41,015 bases of DNA from Fidelibacterota bacterium (GTDB taxonomy: Bacteria > Fidelibacterota > Marinisomatia > Marinisomatales > TCS55), in the NCBI GenBank assembly GCA_002724735.1, contig PBPT01000082.1:1-41015 (forward strand), in the 5' to 3' direction. The position numbers and the translations under genes are program-made. Below the pieces are notes generated by a model. That model saw only the letters and a program-made list of their open reading frames with translations, did not search any database and had not been told where the DNA came from. This document shows, in pieces, positions 22,559 to 30,533 of this stretch (position 1 is the stretch's first letter; each line of letters opens with the position of its first letter).

Positions 22559-23044
22559 TTATGGTTTGTAGGAAATTAATCCTAAATGTTTATGTGTGGG
22601 TTTGTATAAAGAACGTATGCTTGTGTATCCGTGTGTTTCAAGAATTTGTGATAATTGTGTAAAGTTATAGCCACTTTTATGTAAGTCCCAAGTTTCTCCA
22701 GTTTCGGCTTCTCTTTGCCAACCCCAGAAGCCCGCCCTTGCATGTGCAATATTTTTGCCTACTTGCCATTGATGAACATGAAAGTCCATATTAGGACAAC
22801 GTATATCCATTTGTCCACCAGAACGTAAAATTTTAAAGCATGCCTTTAGCCAACGTTCGCCTTGTTCAAACGTAAGATGTTCTATAAAATGTCTTGAAAA
22901 AATATGTGTAATTGAATTAGGTTCTACATGCTTGTCAATTTCATATGCAGGGCATACAAAATCTATACCTGGCAAATTCCTAATATCACATGTTTTATAA
23001 TCTTGGTGGGTCGGCGTTTCACCACAGCCGAACTCTATCATCAT
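22559..23044 (-). CDS. SAM-dependent methyltransferase (class I)
   Basis: 161 aa. MIEFGCGETPTHQDYKTCDI is motif I plus the following acidic strand end, and ITHIFSRHFIEHLTFEQGERWL near 47-68 matches the S..EH pattern of type-11 methyltransferases. FKILRSGGQMDIRCPNMD is motif V-VI. Substrate unknown, probably the glycan made by the island. The ATG at 23044 overlaps the GSCFA stop (ATGA). A second ATG follows directly. Confidence 0.8.
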   Translation of the reverse strand: MMIEFGCGETPTHQDYKTCDIRNLPGIDFVCPAYEIDKHVEPNSITHIFSRHFIEHLTFEQGERWLKACFKILRSGGQMDIRCPNMDFHVHQWQVGKNIAHARAGFWGWQREAETGETWDLHKSGYNFTQLSQILETHGYTSIRSLYKPTHKHLGLISYKP

Positions 23045-24000
23045 TTTTGAAAAAACTTTCTAACAAAGTTATTAATAATTATAGACACGACTTTGTTGTT
23101 TACATGTCTTGGTGTATTATCCTCAAACAGTGTAGGGAAATCTGTATGAGCACCTACCCAACGTACCATTTCGTAGCTAGGCCAATAGTATACATTTTCA
23201 TGGACATGATTATTTAAAAATTCATCTAAACTTACACGTAATATACTTTTGCTTACACAGTCACTTATAATTGTTGGTCTGCCCATAAATGTTGCATTTA
23301 ATGGTACTGGACTAAGTGTAAAAATAACTTGTGTGTCTTGTCCTGCATACGTATGAATAAGATTTACAATACGTTGCATGTTTTCTACATTTTCTTGTAC
23401 TGTGCTAGTTACACATTCATGCTTGTCTGGATCAAAATATTTTGCAGGAACTCCACGCCAAAATACTTGTTTAGTGGCTCTATCTCGCCAAACTTCTGCT
23501 AATCCGAATGTAACTACTACCCCTTTTGTCTTTTTAAAATGCTCCAAGAGAGCCTTTTGTTCATCTTCTGGCTCCCATTTATACGCACCTGCTTGTGGAT
23601 CATTATCGTACCAGTAAGCATCTGAACTACGATCTCCAGTTAACGCCCATTCTAAGTATTGACGTACAGCAAATGAATTATTTAGGCCTTCTGGTACATT
23701 TATATAATCTGCATTCTTACCGTTTGCTTTTAACCAATTGCGTAATCTTTCTGCAAAACAACTGCCCATTGTAACTACTGTTCCGTCTGCAGGTATAGTA
23801 GGATTATTAGGACCATGCCCTGTAAAAACAAATTCTTCTGCAAGTTTTTCTAGATCATCAAATTGAGATTTGTCTTTTGGAAAATAAGTAATCAAATCAT
23901 TTGTATGCCATTTACTTTTTACCAAGTCTATATTACCAGCTGACATTTTTCCGCTACCTTTTGAATTAGCAGTAGCATTTGCTAATCTAGCTTTTGCCAT
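23041..24000 (-). CDS. GSCFA-family SGNH-like hydrolase
   Basis: 319 aa. TMGSCFAERLRNWL at residues 77-90 contains the family-naming motif GSCFA (79-83), whose Ser is the presumed nucleophile. VVTFGLAEVWRDR near 164-176 contains the GxxE-like block, and IFTLSPVPLNATFMGR is the third conserved block. The family is related to SGNH/GDSL esterases and acyltransferases; a role in adding or removing acyl groups on a surface glycan is inferred. It lies between a KpsC-like and a methyltransferase gene and overlaps the latter. Confidence 0.85.
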   Translation of the reverse strand: MAKARLANATANSKGSGKMSAGNIDLVKSKWHTNDLITYFPKDKSQFDDLEKLAEEFVFTGHGPNNPTIPADGTVVTMGSCFAERLRNWLKANGKNADYINVPEGLNNSFAVRQYLEWALTGDRSSDAYWYDNDPQAGAYKWEPEDEQKALLEHFKKTKGVVVTFGLAEVWRDRATKQVFWRGVPAKYFDPDKHECVTSTVQENVENMQRIVNLIHTYAGQDTQVIFTLSPVPLNATFMGRPTIISDCVSKSILRVSLDEFLNNHVHENVYYWPSYEMVRWVGAHTDFPTLFEDNTPRHVNNKVVSIIINNFVRKFFQK

Positions 24001-24001
24001 A

Positions 24002-24922
24002 TTATATTATTCCTTTTAATAAATGATACCACGGATCACCTCTAGCAATTTCATCTTCCCTCCATTGGCAATAACCTAAGTTGTTAAGCCATTGTTGTCG
24101 ATCAAAATACTCTAAGTTTTCAAGTGTATTTAAGTTTTTATTTGAACATTCCCACGCCATTGAACTAGGACACAAACTAAAAGTAGGTATCCCTTCGCAT
24201 ATACTTTCTGTTAGAGCATTACTATTAAATCCTACTACAGCATATGCATTTTTAAAATCTTCGTATAAGCCTGCGCCGCCTTCTAAGTTTCCAGAGCCGT
24301 GCATGTTTTTACTTACAGTAATTCCGCTAGTATCTATCTTCTCAAGTGCTTGTCTTTGTCTATCCATTCTAGCAGGATGCATTCTAGCTACAATAGGCCT
24401 ATCAGTATATTTACGTATTTCAGCGATAGTGTTCGCAATGAAATTATCAAATGTTCTATGCTTAGCCATTAAATTTTTTAAGCTACTATCACCAGGTCGT
24501 TGCATTGCAAGTAGTATATACTCGCCTCCGCTTTTCCAATCTTTGATATCTATATTTTGGTCTTTTTGAATTTGTTTCCATCTATCATCAGGACAGTTAT
24601 CATTACAATAATTTCCTTCGTCCCTAAAGTAACTAGTCCAGCTCCATCTATGATAAGCTTTTGGATGTGGCGGAAAAGGCATATTACGTCTAAACACACT
24701 ACTCTCTACTACGATATATGGTTTACCACTATCTCTTATATGTTCGTATTGGGCTCTAAATTTTCGAAAGAATTTATTTTCTAGTATGTTTGCTTGTACA
24801 AATACATCTGCCTTTTCAATAACACCTTGATTTTCCCAATCAACTACTTTAAAATTTGGCAAGTCAGGAAGAGGGTGCGTTCTATAAGACCCTTTTATTC
24901 CTACAACAAATTTATCCAACAT
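24002..24922 (-). CDS. KpsC/KpsS-like capsule glycosyltransferase (paralog 4)
   Basis: 306 aa. EYILLAMQRPG (134-144), NTIAEIRKYTDRPIVARMHPAR with HP at about 172-173, and VVGFNSNALTESICEGIPTFSLCPSSMAWECSN are in the family order. The C-terminus YFDRQQWLNNLGYCQWREDEI is the closest match to the end of paralog 3. Likely Kdo-type retaining transferase. It overlaps the upstream methyltransferase by 11 nt; downstream the GSCFA gene begins 1 nt later. Confidence 0.75.
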   Translation of the reverse strand: MLDKFVVGIKGSYRTHPLPDLPNFKVVDWENQGVIEKADVFVQANILENKFFRKFRAQYEHIRDSGKPYIVVESSVFRRNMPFPPHPKAYHRWSWTSYFRDEGNYCNDNCPDDRWKQIQKDQNIDIKDWKSGGEYILLAMQRPGDSSLKNLMAKHRTFDNFIANTIAEIRKYTDRPIVARMHPARMDRQRQALEKIDTSGITVSKNMHGSGNLEGGAGLYEDFKNAYAVVGFNSNALTESICEGIPTFSLCPSSMAWECSNKNLNTLENLEYFDRQQWLNNLGYCQWREDEIARGDPWYHLLKGII

Positions 24923-25472
24923 TATTAAAATATAATCCTCTGTTTTTTACAAATGCTTTTTTACCTTTCTTTCCTAAGTTAAGCGTAGAATTATTACGTA
25001 AAAATTTTGTTTTATTTTCGTCTAGCTTAAATCCATTTTCTTCAAAACGTGCAATCCAATAATCTTCTTCTTGTAAATTAACATGATGATGACCATTCCA
25101 TCCTGGAGGTGCATATGTTACCACTGCTGTTTTTGCACATTTGAAAGTATCCATGTAGTTTGCCATATATTGTTCTTCTACATGCTCTAAAAATTCTACA
25201 CTCCATGCTACATCATAATCCTCATGTATTACAGGACTTCCTTTAGTATAATCATGTATAACAAAATAATTAGGATCAAAACGTGTTAAGGTATAATCTC
25301 CGTCAACGCCTATAGTACGTAATCCCTTATTTTTAGCCAACTCTACCATTCCACCTGGCCCGCATCCTATGTCAATAAAACTTTTAATGCCAAGGTTGAC
25401 TAACCATTGTAAAGCGCCTTCGTCTATGTGTGTTTTTCCTTGGTGTCCTCCAAGATGGGGTTCTAATGTCAT
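24912..25472 (-). CDS. SAM-dependent methyltransferase (class I)
   Basis: 186 aa. IDIGCGPGGMVELA near residues 33-46 is motif I, IGVDGDYT near 53-60 is the acidic strand end, and YDVAWSVEFLEHVEEQYM near 85-102 is the usual region before motif IV. The start LEPHLGGHQGKTHIDEGALQ is familiar from phage glycan-modification methyltransferases. Its ATG overlaps the preceding GT stop as TAATG. Substrate unknown. Confidence 0.8.
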   Translation of the reverse strand: MTLEPHLGGHQGKTHIDEGALQWLVNLGIKSFIDIGCGPGGMVELAKNKGLRTIGVDGDYTLTRFDPNYFVIHDYTKGSPVIHEDYDVAWSVEFLEHVEEQYMANYMDTFKCAKTAVVTYAPPGWNGHHHVNLQEEDYWIARFEENGFKLDENKTKFLRNNSTLNLGKKGKKAFVKNRGLYFNNVG

Positions 25473-26110
25473 TACAAATACCTTTTCAGTTGATCCGTAT
25501 ACTTCGGATTGTTTTTATGTTTGTCACCTTTAAGTGTAAGAAACACACTTTTAGGATTTGCTTTTCCCATGCATATCCATTCTACAGGTGCCGGAGTATA
25601 TTGGTGTACATCATGCAACTGTAAAAGTATATCTTGATCATGTCCGTATTTCCAAGATCTAGTTGCAGTCTGTAATAAGTTATTAGCATAATCTTGTCTA
25701 AATAGTCCTGTGCCTAATGTAACAAATCCGCATAGCCAAGGGTGTATTGCATTTTTTTTATGATGTTTTAGGACAGTAACTTTAGATGTTACATTGATAA
25801 ACTCTTCTTTAGTAAATTCTCTTGTGCAAATACTATCTGCATCTAATATCATTACATGTTCATTGTTATCAAATTTTTTAGATGCCACTAAAAATCTTAC
25901 AGCTTGCAGATATGCTATTGATACATCTACATATTCTTCAGTTGTATAGTCAACATCTTCTAATCGCCAATCCGGGTGGTATTCATCTGAATTAACAATA
26001 TGACAATGTAAATTTAGCCATGAATGAGAATTATATTTTTGGATACTTTTTAAAAGATTAAATCCCCATTTACTATAATAGTTTTGGTCACATGCTAATA
26101 AGATATGCAT
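25472..26110 (-). CDS. GT-A glycosyltransferase
   Basis: 212 aa. The DxD site is in MILDADSIC (87-95). The N-terminus MHILLACDQNYYSKWGFNLL and the HDQDILLQLHDV region near 157-168 fit GT8/GT24-like enzymes that bind a nucleotide sugar through Mn2+. Donor and acceptor unknown. It is preceded by another GT gene (1-nt gap) and overlaps the methyltransferase start. Confidence 0.75.
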   Translation of the reverse strand: MHILLACDQNYYSKWGFNLLKSIQKYNSHSWLNLHCHIVNSDEYHPDWRLEDVDYTTEEYVDVSIAYLQAVRFLVASKKFDNNEHVMILDADSICTREFTKEEFINVTSKVTVLKHHKKNAIHPWLCGFVTLGTGLFRQDYANNLLQTATRSWKYGHDQDILLQLHDVHQYTPAPVEWICMGKANPKSVFLTLKGDKHKNNPKYTDQLKRYL

Positions 26111-26111
26111 A

Positions 26112-26894
26112 TTATGAACTCGATATAGAAAATCTTTTAAGGAATTTGTTATGTAATTTTTCTTTACCTTTTCCTTTTGTATGCACCATAAATTGATTTA
26201 TACCACTATTGTTAAAAGGACTTTTATTGTTAATAGGATTAGGATTTAAATTTTTAAAGCCGCCAAATCCGCCTGCTTCGAACTGTAATCTTAGTTGGAA
26301 AAATATCCAACTGTCATGTGTTTCTCTAAGTTGATCTAAATTATTTCCTTCGTAATATTCTTCAAATGCAAGTAAAAAGTTTTTAGCCAATGGTGTACGT
26401 AAATTATATCCCATTAGTCCACATTCATCATAAGATGTTTTAGTATTACTAGGACGACCTAAATATGATATACAAGATTTTGTAGGAAATAATTCTGCAA
26501 GCCATTGCATAGTTATATTAGTATGCATTAAGACATCTGCGTCTAGCCAAATAAGATAGTTTGTTTTACATACTTTTGATTCTTCAAATATAGGAAAAGT
26601 TTTATGAGCAAACTTAATTGCGTTCCATTTAAATTTCTTTGTTTCTTTTACAGGCGCATCACCGTTATAATGGGGATTGTGTTTGTGTCTATTTTTAAAC
26701 TCTACAAGTTTAGGACAAGTTGAATACAAATCTTTTAACACTATCCTATCTTGCATATATCCTAAATCTATTTTATCTTCTGAATATATTACAATCTTTA
26801 CTTCAGGAGGTAAAAATTGATGCCAGCTTTGAATATTAATTTTGGATGTTTCGTCCCAGTACTTCTGGTTAAGACTTGTAACAATAGTATACAT
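26112..26894 (-). CDS. GT-A glycosyltransferase (paralog of 18453-19301)
   Basis: 260 aa. The DxD site is in WLDADVLMH (116-124). KKFKWNAIKFAHKTF and the YLGRPSNTKTSYDECGLMGYN block place it with the 18453-19301 protein as a duplicate. The C-terminus is basic (HTKGKGKEKLHNKFLKRF). AGGAGGACAA precedes the ATG at 26894. A TATAAT box at 26922-26927 lies in the 37-nt gap upstream, but I find no convincing -35 box. Confidence 0.8.
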   Translation of the reverse strand: MYTIVTSLNQKYWDETSKINIQSWHQFLPPEVKIVIYSEDKIDLGYMQDRIVLKDLYSTCPKLVEFKNRHKHNPHYNGDAPVKETKKFKWNAIKFAHKTFPIFEESKVCKTNYLIWLDADVLMHTNITMQWLAELFPTKSCISYLGRPSNTKTSYDECGLMGYNLRTPLAKNFLLAFEEYYEGNNLDQLRETHDSWIFFQLRLQFEAGGFGGFKNLNPNPINNKSPFNNSGINQFMVHTKGKGKEKLHNKFLKRFSISSS

Positions 26895-26931
26895 TTGTCC
26901 TCCTGCTATATGTAATTATTAATTATAACTC

Positions 26932-27585
26932 TTACACGACACCAATCACGGCATTTTTTTCGCCTCTGCCTAGCTTTTTTAACATTTTGTATCCTAGAGG
27001 AGTCAATATTTCTAACAATGAATCTCTTTCAAATCCATAACGTTGCGGATGGTTTTTGCGTTCATATAGAATAATAGGTTTATATTTTTCGATAGTTTTT
27101 AGAGAGCCTTTTGCTATTAACGGCTCAAACCCCTCAGCATCAATCTTAATAAAATCAATATCAGTAATATTTAATTGGTCAAGCGATTTTATTTTGTAAC
27201 TACCTATAGAATTGTGTATAACATGTGTGCTAAATGTTTTAGCTGTCTTTTTTAAATCTACACTTCTTTCAGTATCACCTATCCCAAAATTATGTAAATT
27301 TACATTTGAAGTTTTGCTTTGCATGTTTTGTTTCAAACATTCAAATACGTCTGTATCTATTTCAAAACTATGCACAGATTTAAATTTTTTACTTAGTTGA
27401 AAAGAAATTATACCTATATGGGCGCCAATGTCTATTGCAGTCCTAAATTGCGTACAATATGCTAAGGCGTCATTTAATTCTTTGGATTGATAATTATCTA
27501 TATGATCAGATTGGCGTTTAGCTGACTTTACACTTATGTCGTAATCTAATGTAATCCATCCATGATAATTCTTATAGGCTGGCAT
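26932..27585 (-). CDS. FkbM-type methyltransferase
   Basis: 217 aa. IDIGAHIGIISFQL near 52-65 is motif I in its FkbM form. HSFEIDTDVFECLKQNM follows, and DFIKIDAEGFEPLIAKGSL near 143-161 is the hallmark FkbM block (K.D.EG.E). Members methylate hydroxyl groups of sugars or polyketides. First gene of the glycan island; its ATG overlaps the preceding hypothetical gene by 14 nt, so the island is transcriptionally continuous with uvsX. Confidence 0.88.
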   Translation of the reverse strand: MPAYKNYHGWITLDYDISVKSAKRQSDHIDNYQSKELNDALAYCTQFRTAIDIGAHIGIISFQLSKKFKSVHSFEIDTDVFECLKQNMQSKTSNVNLHNFGIGDTERSVDLKKTAKTFSTHVIHNSIGSYKIKSLDQLNITDIDFIKIDAEGFEPLIAKGSLKTIEKYKPIILYERKNHPQRYGFERDSLLEILTPLGYKMLKKLGRGEKNAVIGVV

Positions 27586-28027
27586 CTTCCATGCCTGCTA
27601 CTCTTAGTTTTACAACGTTTGTTATCTGCCATTGCTTTTGATCAAGACCTTTAAGTAATCCTAGCCACTTGTTGCGTATAAGAGCAAATTCATTTATAAT
27701 TTTTTCGTAGTCAACAACGTCTGTCTCGCCGTCGACGTACTTTTCTACATCGCGACTTGACAGAGCTCGTTGATAATTTTCAAGATATTTCTTAAAATAA
27801 GAACTACGCAGTCTACGAAGTTCAATATTTAAATAGTTGAGGATAGCTTCAATTTCTTGTAGCTGATTAAAACGCTGTTCTACGATGCCAGGCATTTCTG
27901 CCGCAGACTTTTCTACATTACCTTTAAGTTTTACTTCTTGCCTAGCATTGATAAGCTCTTGCTCAAAATATGCGACAGCATCGGTAATTTTACTTATGTC
28001 TCGAGATACTTCGCTATACCAGCCCAT
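27572..28027 (-). CDS. conserved coiled-coil-like protein downstream of uvsX
   Basis: 151 aa, almost all helical, with a heptad-rich centre (FNQLQEIEAILNYLNIELRRLRS, 53-75) and a conserved end (QWQITNVVKLRVAGMEDASL). I remember close relatives in the same place after uvsX in marine T4-like phages, but without a function. T4 has gene 40 here, which it does not obviously resemble. A recombination accessory role is the context guess. The ATG overlaps the stop of the preceding gene as TAATG. Confidence 0.7.
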   Translation of the reverse strand: MGWYSEVSRDISKITDAVAYFEQELINARQEVKLKGNVEKSAAEMPGIVEQRFNQLQEIEAILNYLNIELRRLRSSYFKKYLENYQRALSSRDVEKYVDGETDVVDYEKIINEFALIRNKWLGLLKGLDQKQWQITNVVKLRVAGMEDASL

Positions 28028-28257
28028 TAATAATCCTCGTCGTAGTCGTCCTCATCGTAATCATCGTCTGAATCTAGATAATAGTTAATTGCATAATCTA
28101 AAGAGCTACTTGATCCTAGTGCCGCCATAAGTGTTTCATCTGAAACACCATAATCCGCAAGCATGTCTACAAACTTTTCGGCAACTACCTCTGTTTGTTT
28201 TTTATCAATGTATTCTTTAAATAGACTCCAAGTGTCAACTATCTGTTCCTCAGTCAT
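28027..28257 (-). CDS. small acidic protein downstream of uvsX
   Basis: 76 aa with a helical start and an extreme acidic tail (DSDDDYDEDDYDEDY). Acidic tails of this kind occur on proteins that contact or mimic ssDNA-binding surfaces, such as the tail of gp32-type proteins. The sequence ALGSSSSLDYAINYYLD is not diagnostic. It overlaps the uvsX stop by 8 nt. Function unknown. Confidence 0.65.
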   Translation of the reverse strand: MTEEQIVDTWSLFKEYIDKKQTEVVAEKFVDMLADYGVSDETLMAALGSSSSLDYAINYYLDSDDDYDEDDYDEDY

Positions 28258-29335
28258 TAATGGTATTCTCCTCGATATCGTTATCGGTTTCTTCAGTAAC
28301 CTCAGCGGTATTTACCTCGTTGGCTTCTTTTTTGGCGAAATCCGACATTACGGTATCGAGGATCGGACCAGTCCAATTCTTACGATATTCTAATAGTTCT
28401 TCACCTTCACTAGTAGTATATTTTAGTCGATTACCTTGCTTTTCAATTAAACCTTTCTTTTCAAAAAGTTCAACAAGGCCACTATAAGGATTCATGCCAG
28501 TTTCGTATGGAATCTTTACTTGTACACCTTCAAAAGGTTTGGCATAACGTGTTTTCATAACTTTACAGCCTGCACGTATACCTCTTACATCTGAGATTTT
28601 GTTTCCAGATTCATCTTCTTTTAGTTTAAGTTTTTTCATTGCTACAACAATTGAAGATGCGTAAATAAATCCTTGTCCACCGCTAATTTTATCATCAGGA
28701 TCAAACATGTCCTGCGATGCATATGTATGATTAGTACATACTAGTCCTACATTATGTGAACCTATCATATTAACAGTATTTCTAACAAGTGCAGTAAGTG
28801 CTTTAGGTTTCCTACCCATATCACCTTTCATATCACCCTTGTTAAATTGATCAACATCAGTAGGTGTTAGTAACATACCTAATGAGTCAATAACAAAAAG
28901 TACTTTTGGACGATCATCTTCGTCCATTGCTTTATAATCAGACATAAATGTGCTGATTGTTTTTGCTACATCGTCAATCATTGACATATTTAATTTAAGC
29001 AATTTATCTTCGCTTGTGTCAACATCTAACGCCTGTAACCACGATTCGTCAAGAGCATTTTCTGAGTCAATTAATACTACAAAAATACCTTGATCTTGGG
29101 CATGTTTTACAATATTGCCTGCACAGAAATAACTTTTTCCTGCACCGGACTCGCCTGCAAATACTGTAACTTTTCCCATAGGAACTCCTTTGTGGAAGTC
29201 TCCTGAGATAAGATAATTAAGTGCAAAAGATCCTGTACTAATCCAATCTGTTGGATCATTAAATCCTGCACTCATACCTTGAATAGACTTAGTTAAGTCC
29301 TTACGGAACTTACTTACATCAAATGATTTAGCCAT
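28250..29335 (-). CDS. uvsX: UvsX recombinase (RecA family)
   Basis: Strand-exchange ATPase of T4-type recombination-dependent replication. Walker A is GESGAGKS at residues 61-68; FVVLIDSENALDESWL holds the catalytic Glu; VLFVIDSLGMLLTPT is Walker B. KGDMGRKPKALTALVRNTVNMI corresponds to the L1 region and SGGQGFIYASSIVVAMKK to L2 and what follows. 361 aa, slightly shorter than T4 UvsX at about 390. The C-terminus is acidic. Starts at the ATG at 29335 with AGGAG upstream; a hairpin separates it from gp32. Confidence 0.95.
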   Translation of the reverse strand: MAKSFDVSKFRKDLTKSIQGMSAGFNDPTDWISTGSFALNYLISGDFHKGVPMGKVTVFAGESGAGKSYFCAGNIVKHAQDQGIFVVLIDSENALDESWLQALDVDTSEDKLLKLNMSMIDDVAKTISTFMSDYKAMDEDDRPKVLFVIDSLGMLLTPTDVDQFNKGDMKGDMGRKPKALTALVRNTVNMIGSHNVGLVCTNHTYASQDMFDPDDKISGGQGFIYASSIVVAMKKLKLKEDESGNKISDVRGIRAGCKVMKTRYAKPFEGVQVKIPYETGMNPYSGLVELFEKKGLIEKQGNRLKYTTSEGEELLEYRKNWTGPILDTVMSDFAKKEANEVNTAEVTEETDNDIEENTIND

Positions 29336-29358
29336 AGTTTCTCCTAGTTAAGAATAAT

Positions 29359-29378
29359 GTGGGGGATTTCTCCCCCAC
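29359..29378 (-). other. GC hairpin between gene 32 and uvsX
   Basis: GTGGGGG-AGAAAT-CCCCCAC: a perfect 7-bp stem in the 49-nt gap. The transcript continues ATTATTCTT rather than with a T-run, so it may be an attenuator or an mRNA-stability element for gp32 rather than a full terminator. Confidence 0.6.
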
Positions 29379-29384
29379 TCTATT

Positions 29385-30374
29385 TTATTGTGCTTGACGC
29401 TGTCTAATCATTGCAAGAATGTCAGAAGCTTTGTTATCACCAGTGTCGCCTGCAGGAGTAGATGTAGCAGTTTCAGCTACAGGTGTAGCAGTTTCAGCTA
29501 CAGGTGCTGCCTCTTGTGCTGGCGCACTTTGACTTGTTGCAGTTGCATTAGGTGATGCCGCTACTGTTGGATCACCAGTTCTAGCCGCCATTCCGCTTGG
29601 ACGGAAATAGTTGCTCCAACGATCTGGATCATATGCTTCGCCATCGACAGATGCTTCAAACATCTCTTTCATAACCTTTACGGCTGTTTCGTCTGGCTTC
29701 TTAGGAAGGAAGTCTGTAAAGTTAAACAGACCATGTGTGTTAACTGCATTCATTTCAGCATCAGTTAACGGACGCTCTCTACGAGCCCAGTTAGATGTTG
29801 AATAGTCTGCATACCCGCCTTTACTAGTTTTATTAAGACGGAAGTCTACACCAGCAGTATAATCTGTTGGTAATTCCTCCATGTCTGGATCCATTAAAGC
29901 CGCTTTAATAATTTGGAAAATTTGTGGACCAATAATAAAACGTCTAATTGGATTTTCTGGAGTCTTATCATCACTGAGTGGATTCTCAGTAACAAAGCCT
30001 TGGAAGATATAAGAACGCTTCTTCCAATATTTACGACCCATATCTTCAAGACTTGGATCTTTAAACCAACCACGTACTTCGTTCAAGATATCGCAAGTTT
30101 CTCCATACATCTCCATGCATGGTACTTGTACTTGTACTGGACGTGAATCAGTTTCACCTTTAACACCTGCGAACGGAAGTTTAATCATTAAACGTTCTGC
30201 CCAGAAGAAAGTGTTATCTTCATTCCCATCAGGAAGGAATCTGAAAGTACAACTTTCACCTTCTTTGATATTCCAAAATGGGTAAATTGCGTTGTCGCCG
30301 CCGCTGTTAGAGTTGCCACCTTGGCGTGACTCTTGTTCTTTGAGCTTTGCTCGGATCTCTGCTAATGTTGCCAT
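29385..30374 (-). CDS. 32: gp32-like single-stranded DNA-binding protein
   Basis: Coats ssDNA and organises the replisome. The N-terminal basic segment (LKEQESRQGG) is followed by an OB-fold with SCTFRFLPDGNEDNTFFWAERLMI near 40-63 and a Cys pair in VPCMEMYGETCDIL near 84-97, probably part of the Zn site of T4 gp32. FIIGPQIFQIIKAALMDP near 144-161 is the conserved core. 329 aa. The C-terminal 60 aa are Ala/Thr/Pro-rich with a duplicated VAETATP-type unit, unlike the acidic T4 tail. It is the first gene after the sigma70 promoter at 30441-30469. Confidence 0.9.
   Translation of the reverse strand: MATLAEIRAKLKEQESRQGGNSNSGGDNAIYPFWNIKEGESCTFRFLPDGNEDNTFFWAERLMIKLPFAGVKGETDSRPVQVQVPCMEMYGETCDILNEVRGWFKDPSLEDMGRKYWKKRSYIFQGFVTENPLSDDKTPENPIRRFIIGPQIFQIIKAALMDPDMEELPTDYTAGVDFRLNKTSKGGYADYSTSNWARRERPLTDAEMNAVNTHGLFNFTDFLPKKPDETAVKVMKEMFEASVDGEAYDPDRWSNYFRPSGMAARTGDPTVAASPNATATSQSAPAQEAAPVAETATPVAETATSTPAGDTGDNKASDILAMIRQRQAQ
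29464..29505 (-). repeat. two perfect 21-bp tandem repeats in the gp32 C-terminal tail
   Basis: Two identical 21-nt units (29464-29484 and 29485-29505) encode the repeated VAETATP-like segment. Polymerase slippage here would change the linker length in steps of 7 aa. Confidence 0.85.
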
Positions 30375-30440
30375 AGTTTGTGCCTCCTTAAATTGCCTAT
30401 GCTATGTTGTATTTGCCTAAATGTGCAATACATACTATGT

Positions 30441-30469
30441 ATAATACACTCTTATATTTAGCCTGTCAA
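30441..30469 (-). promoter_or_regulatory. strong sigma70 promoter for gene 32, with an embedded CTAAATA box
   Basis: TTGACA (30464-30469), 17-nt spacer, TATTAT (30441-30446). The spacer also contains CTAAATA (30454-30460), a late-promoter-type box. The leader to the ATG at 30374 is about 60 nt, with AAGGAGG just upstream of the start. The gene could be expressed both early and late. Confidence 0.8.
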
Positions 30470-30500
30470 GCGTTTTTTTGATTTATTTTTGGAGACTTGT

Positions 30501-30533
30501 AAAAGTTAGCTGATTATCTTAAACCAGCTAACT
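30501..30533 (-). terminator. rho-independent terminator after the 580-aa gene
   Basis: AGTTAGCTG (30525-30533) pairs with CAGCTAACT (30504-30512) across a 12-nt loop that includes the gene's stop codon. It is followed by TTTT in the transcript. The stem is moderate but the location just before the gp32 promoter fits. Confidence 0.6.

Noticed and set aside
24081-24569. 162-codon open frame on the plus strand
   Set aside because: It lies wholly opposite the KpsC-like gene, whose motifs are clear. No ribosome site and no plausible protein.
26922-26927. TATAAT upstream of the GT-A gene at 26894 as a promoter for the glycan island
   Set aside because: No acceptable -35 box at 16-18 nt; AT-rich gaps yield TATAAT by chance. 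Left as a comment in the gene entry.
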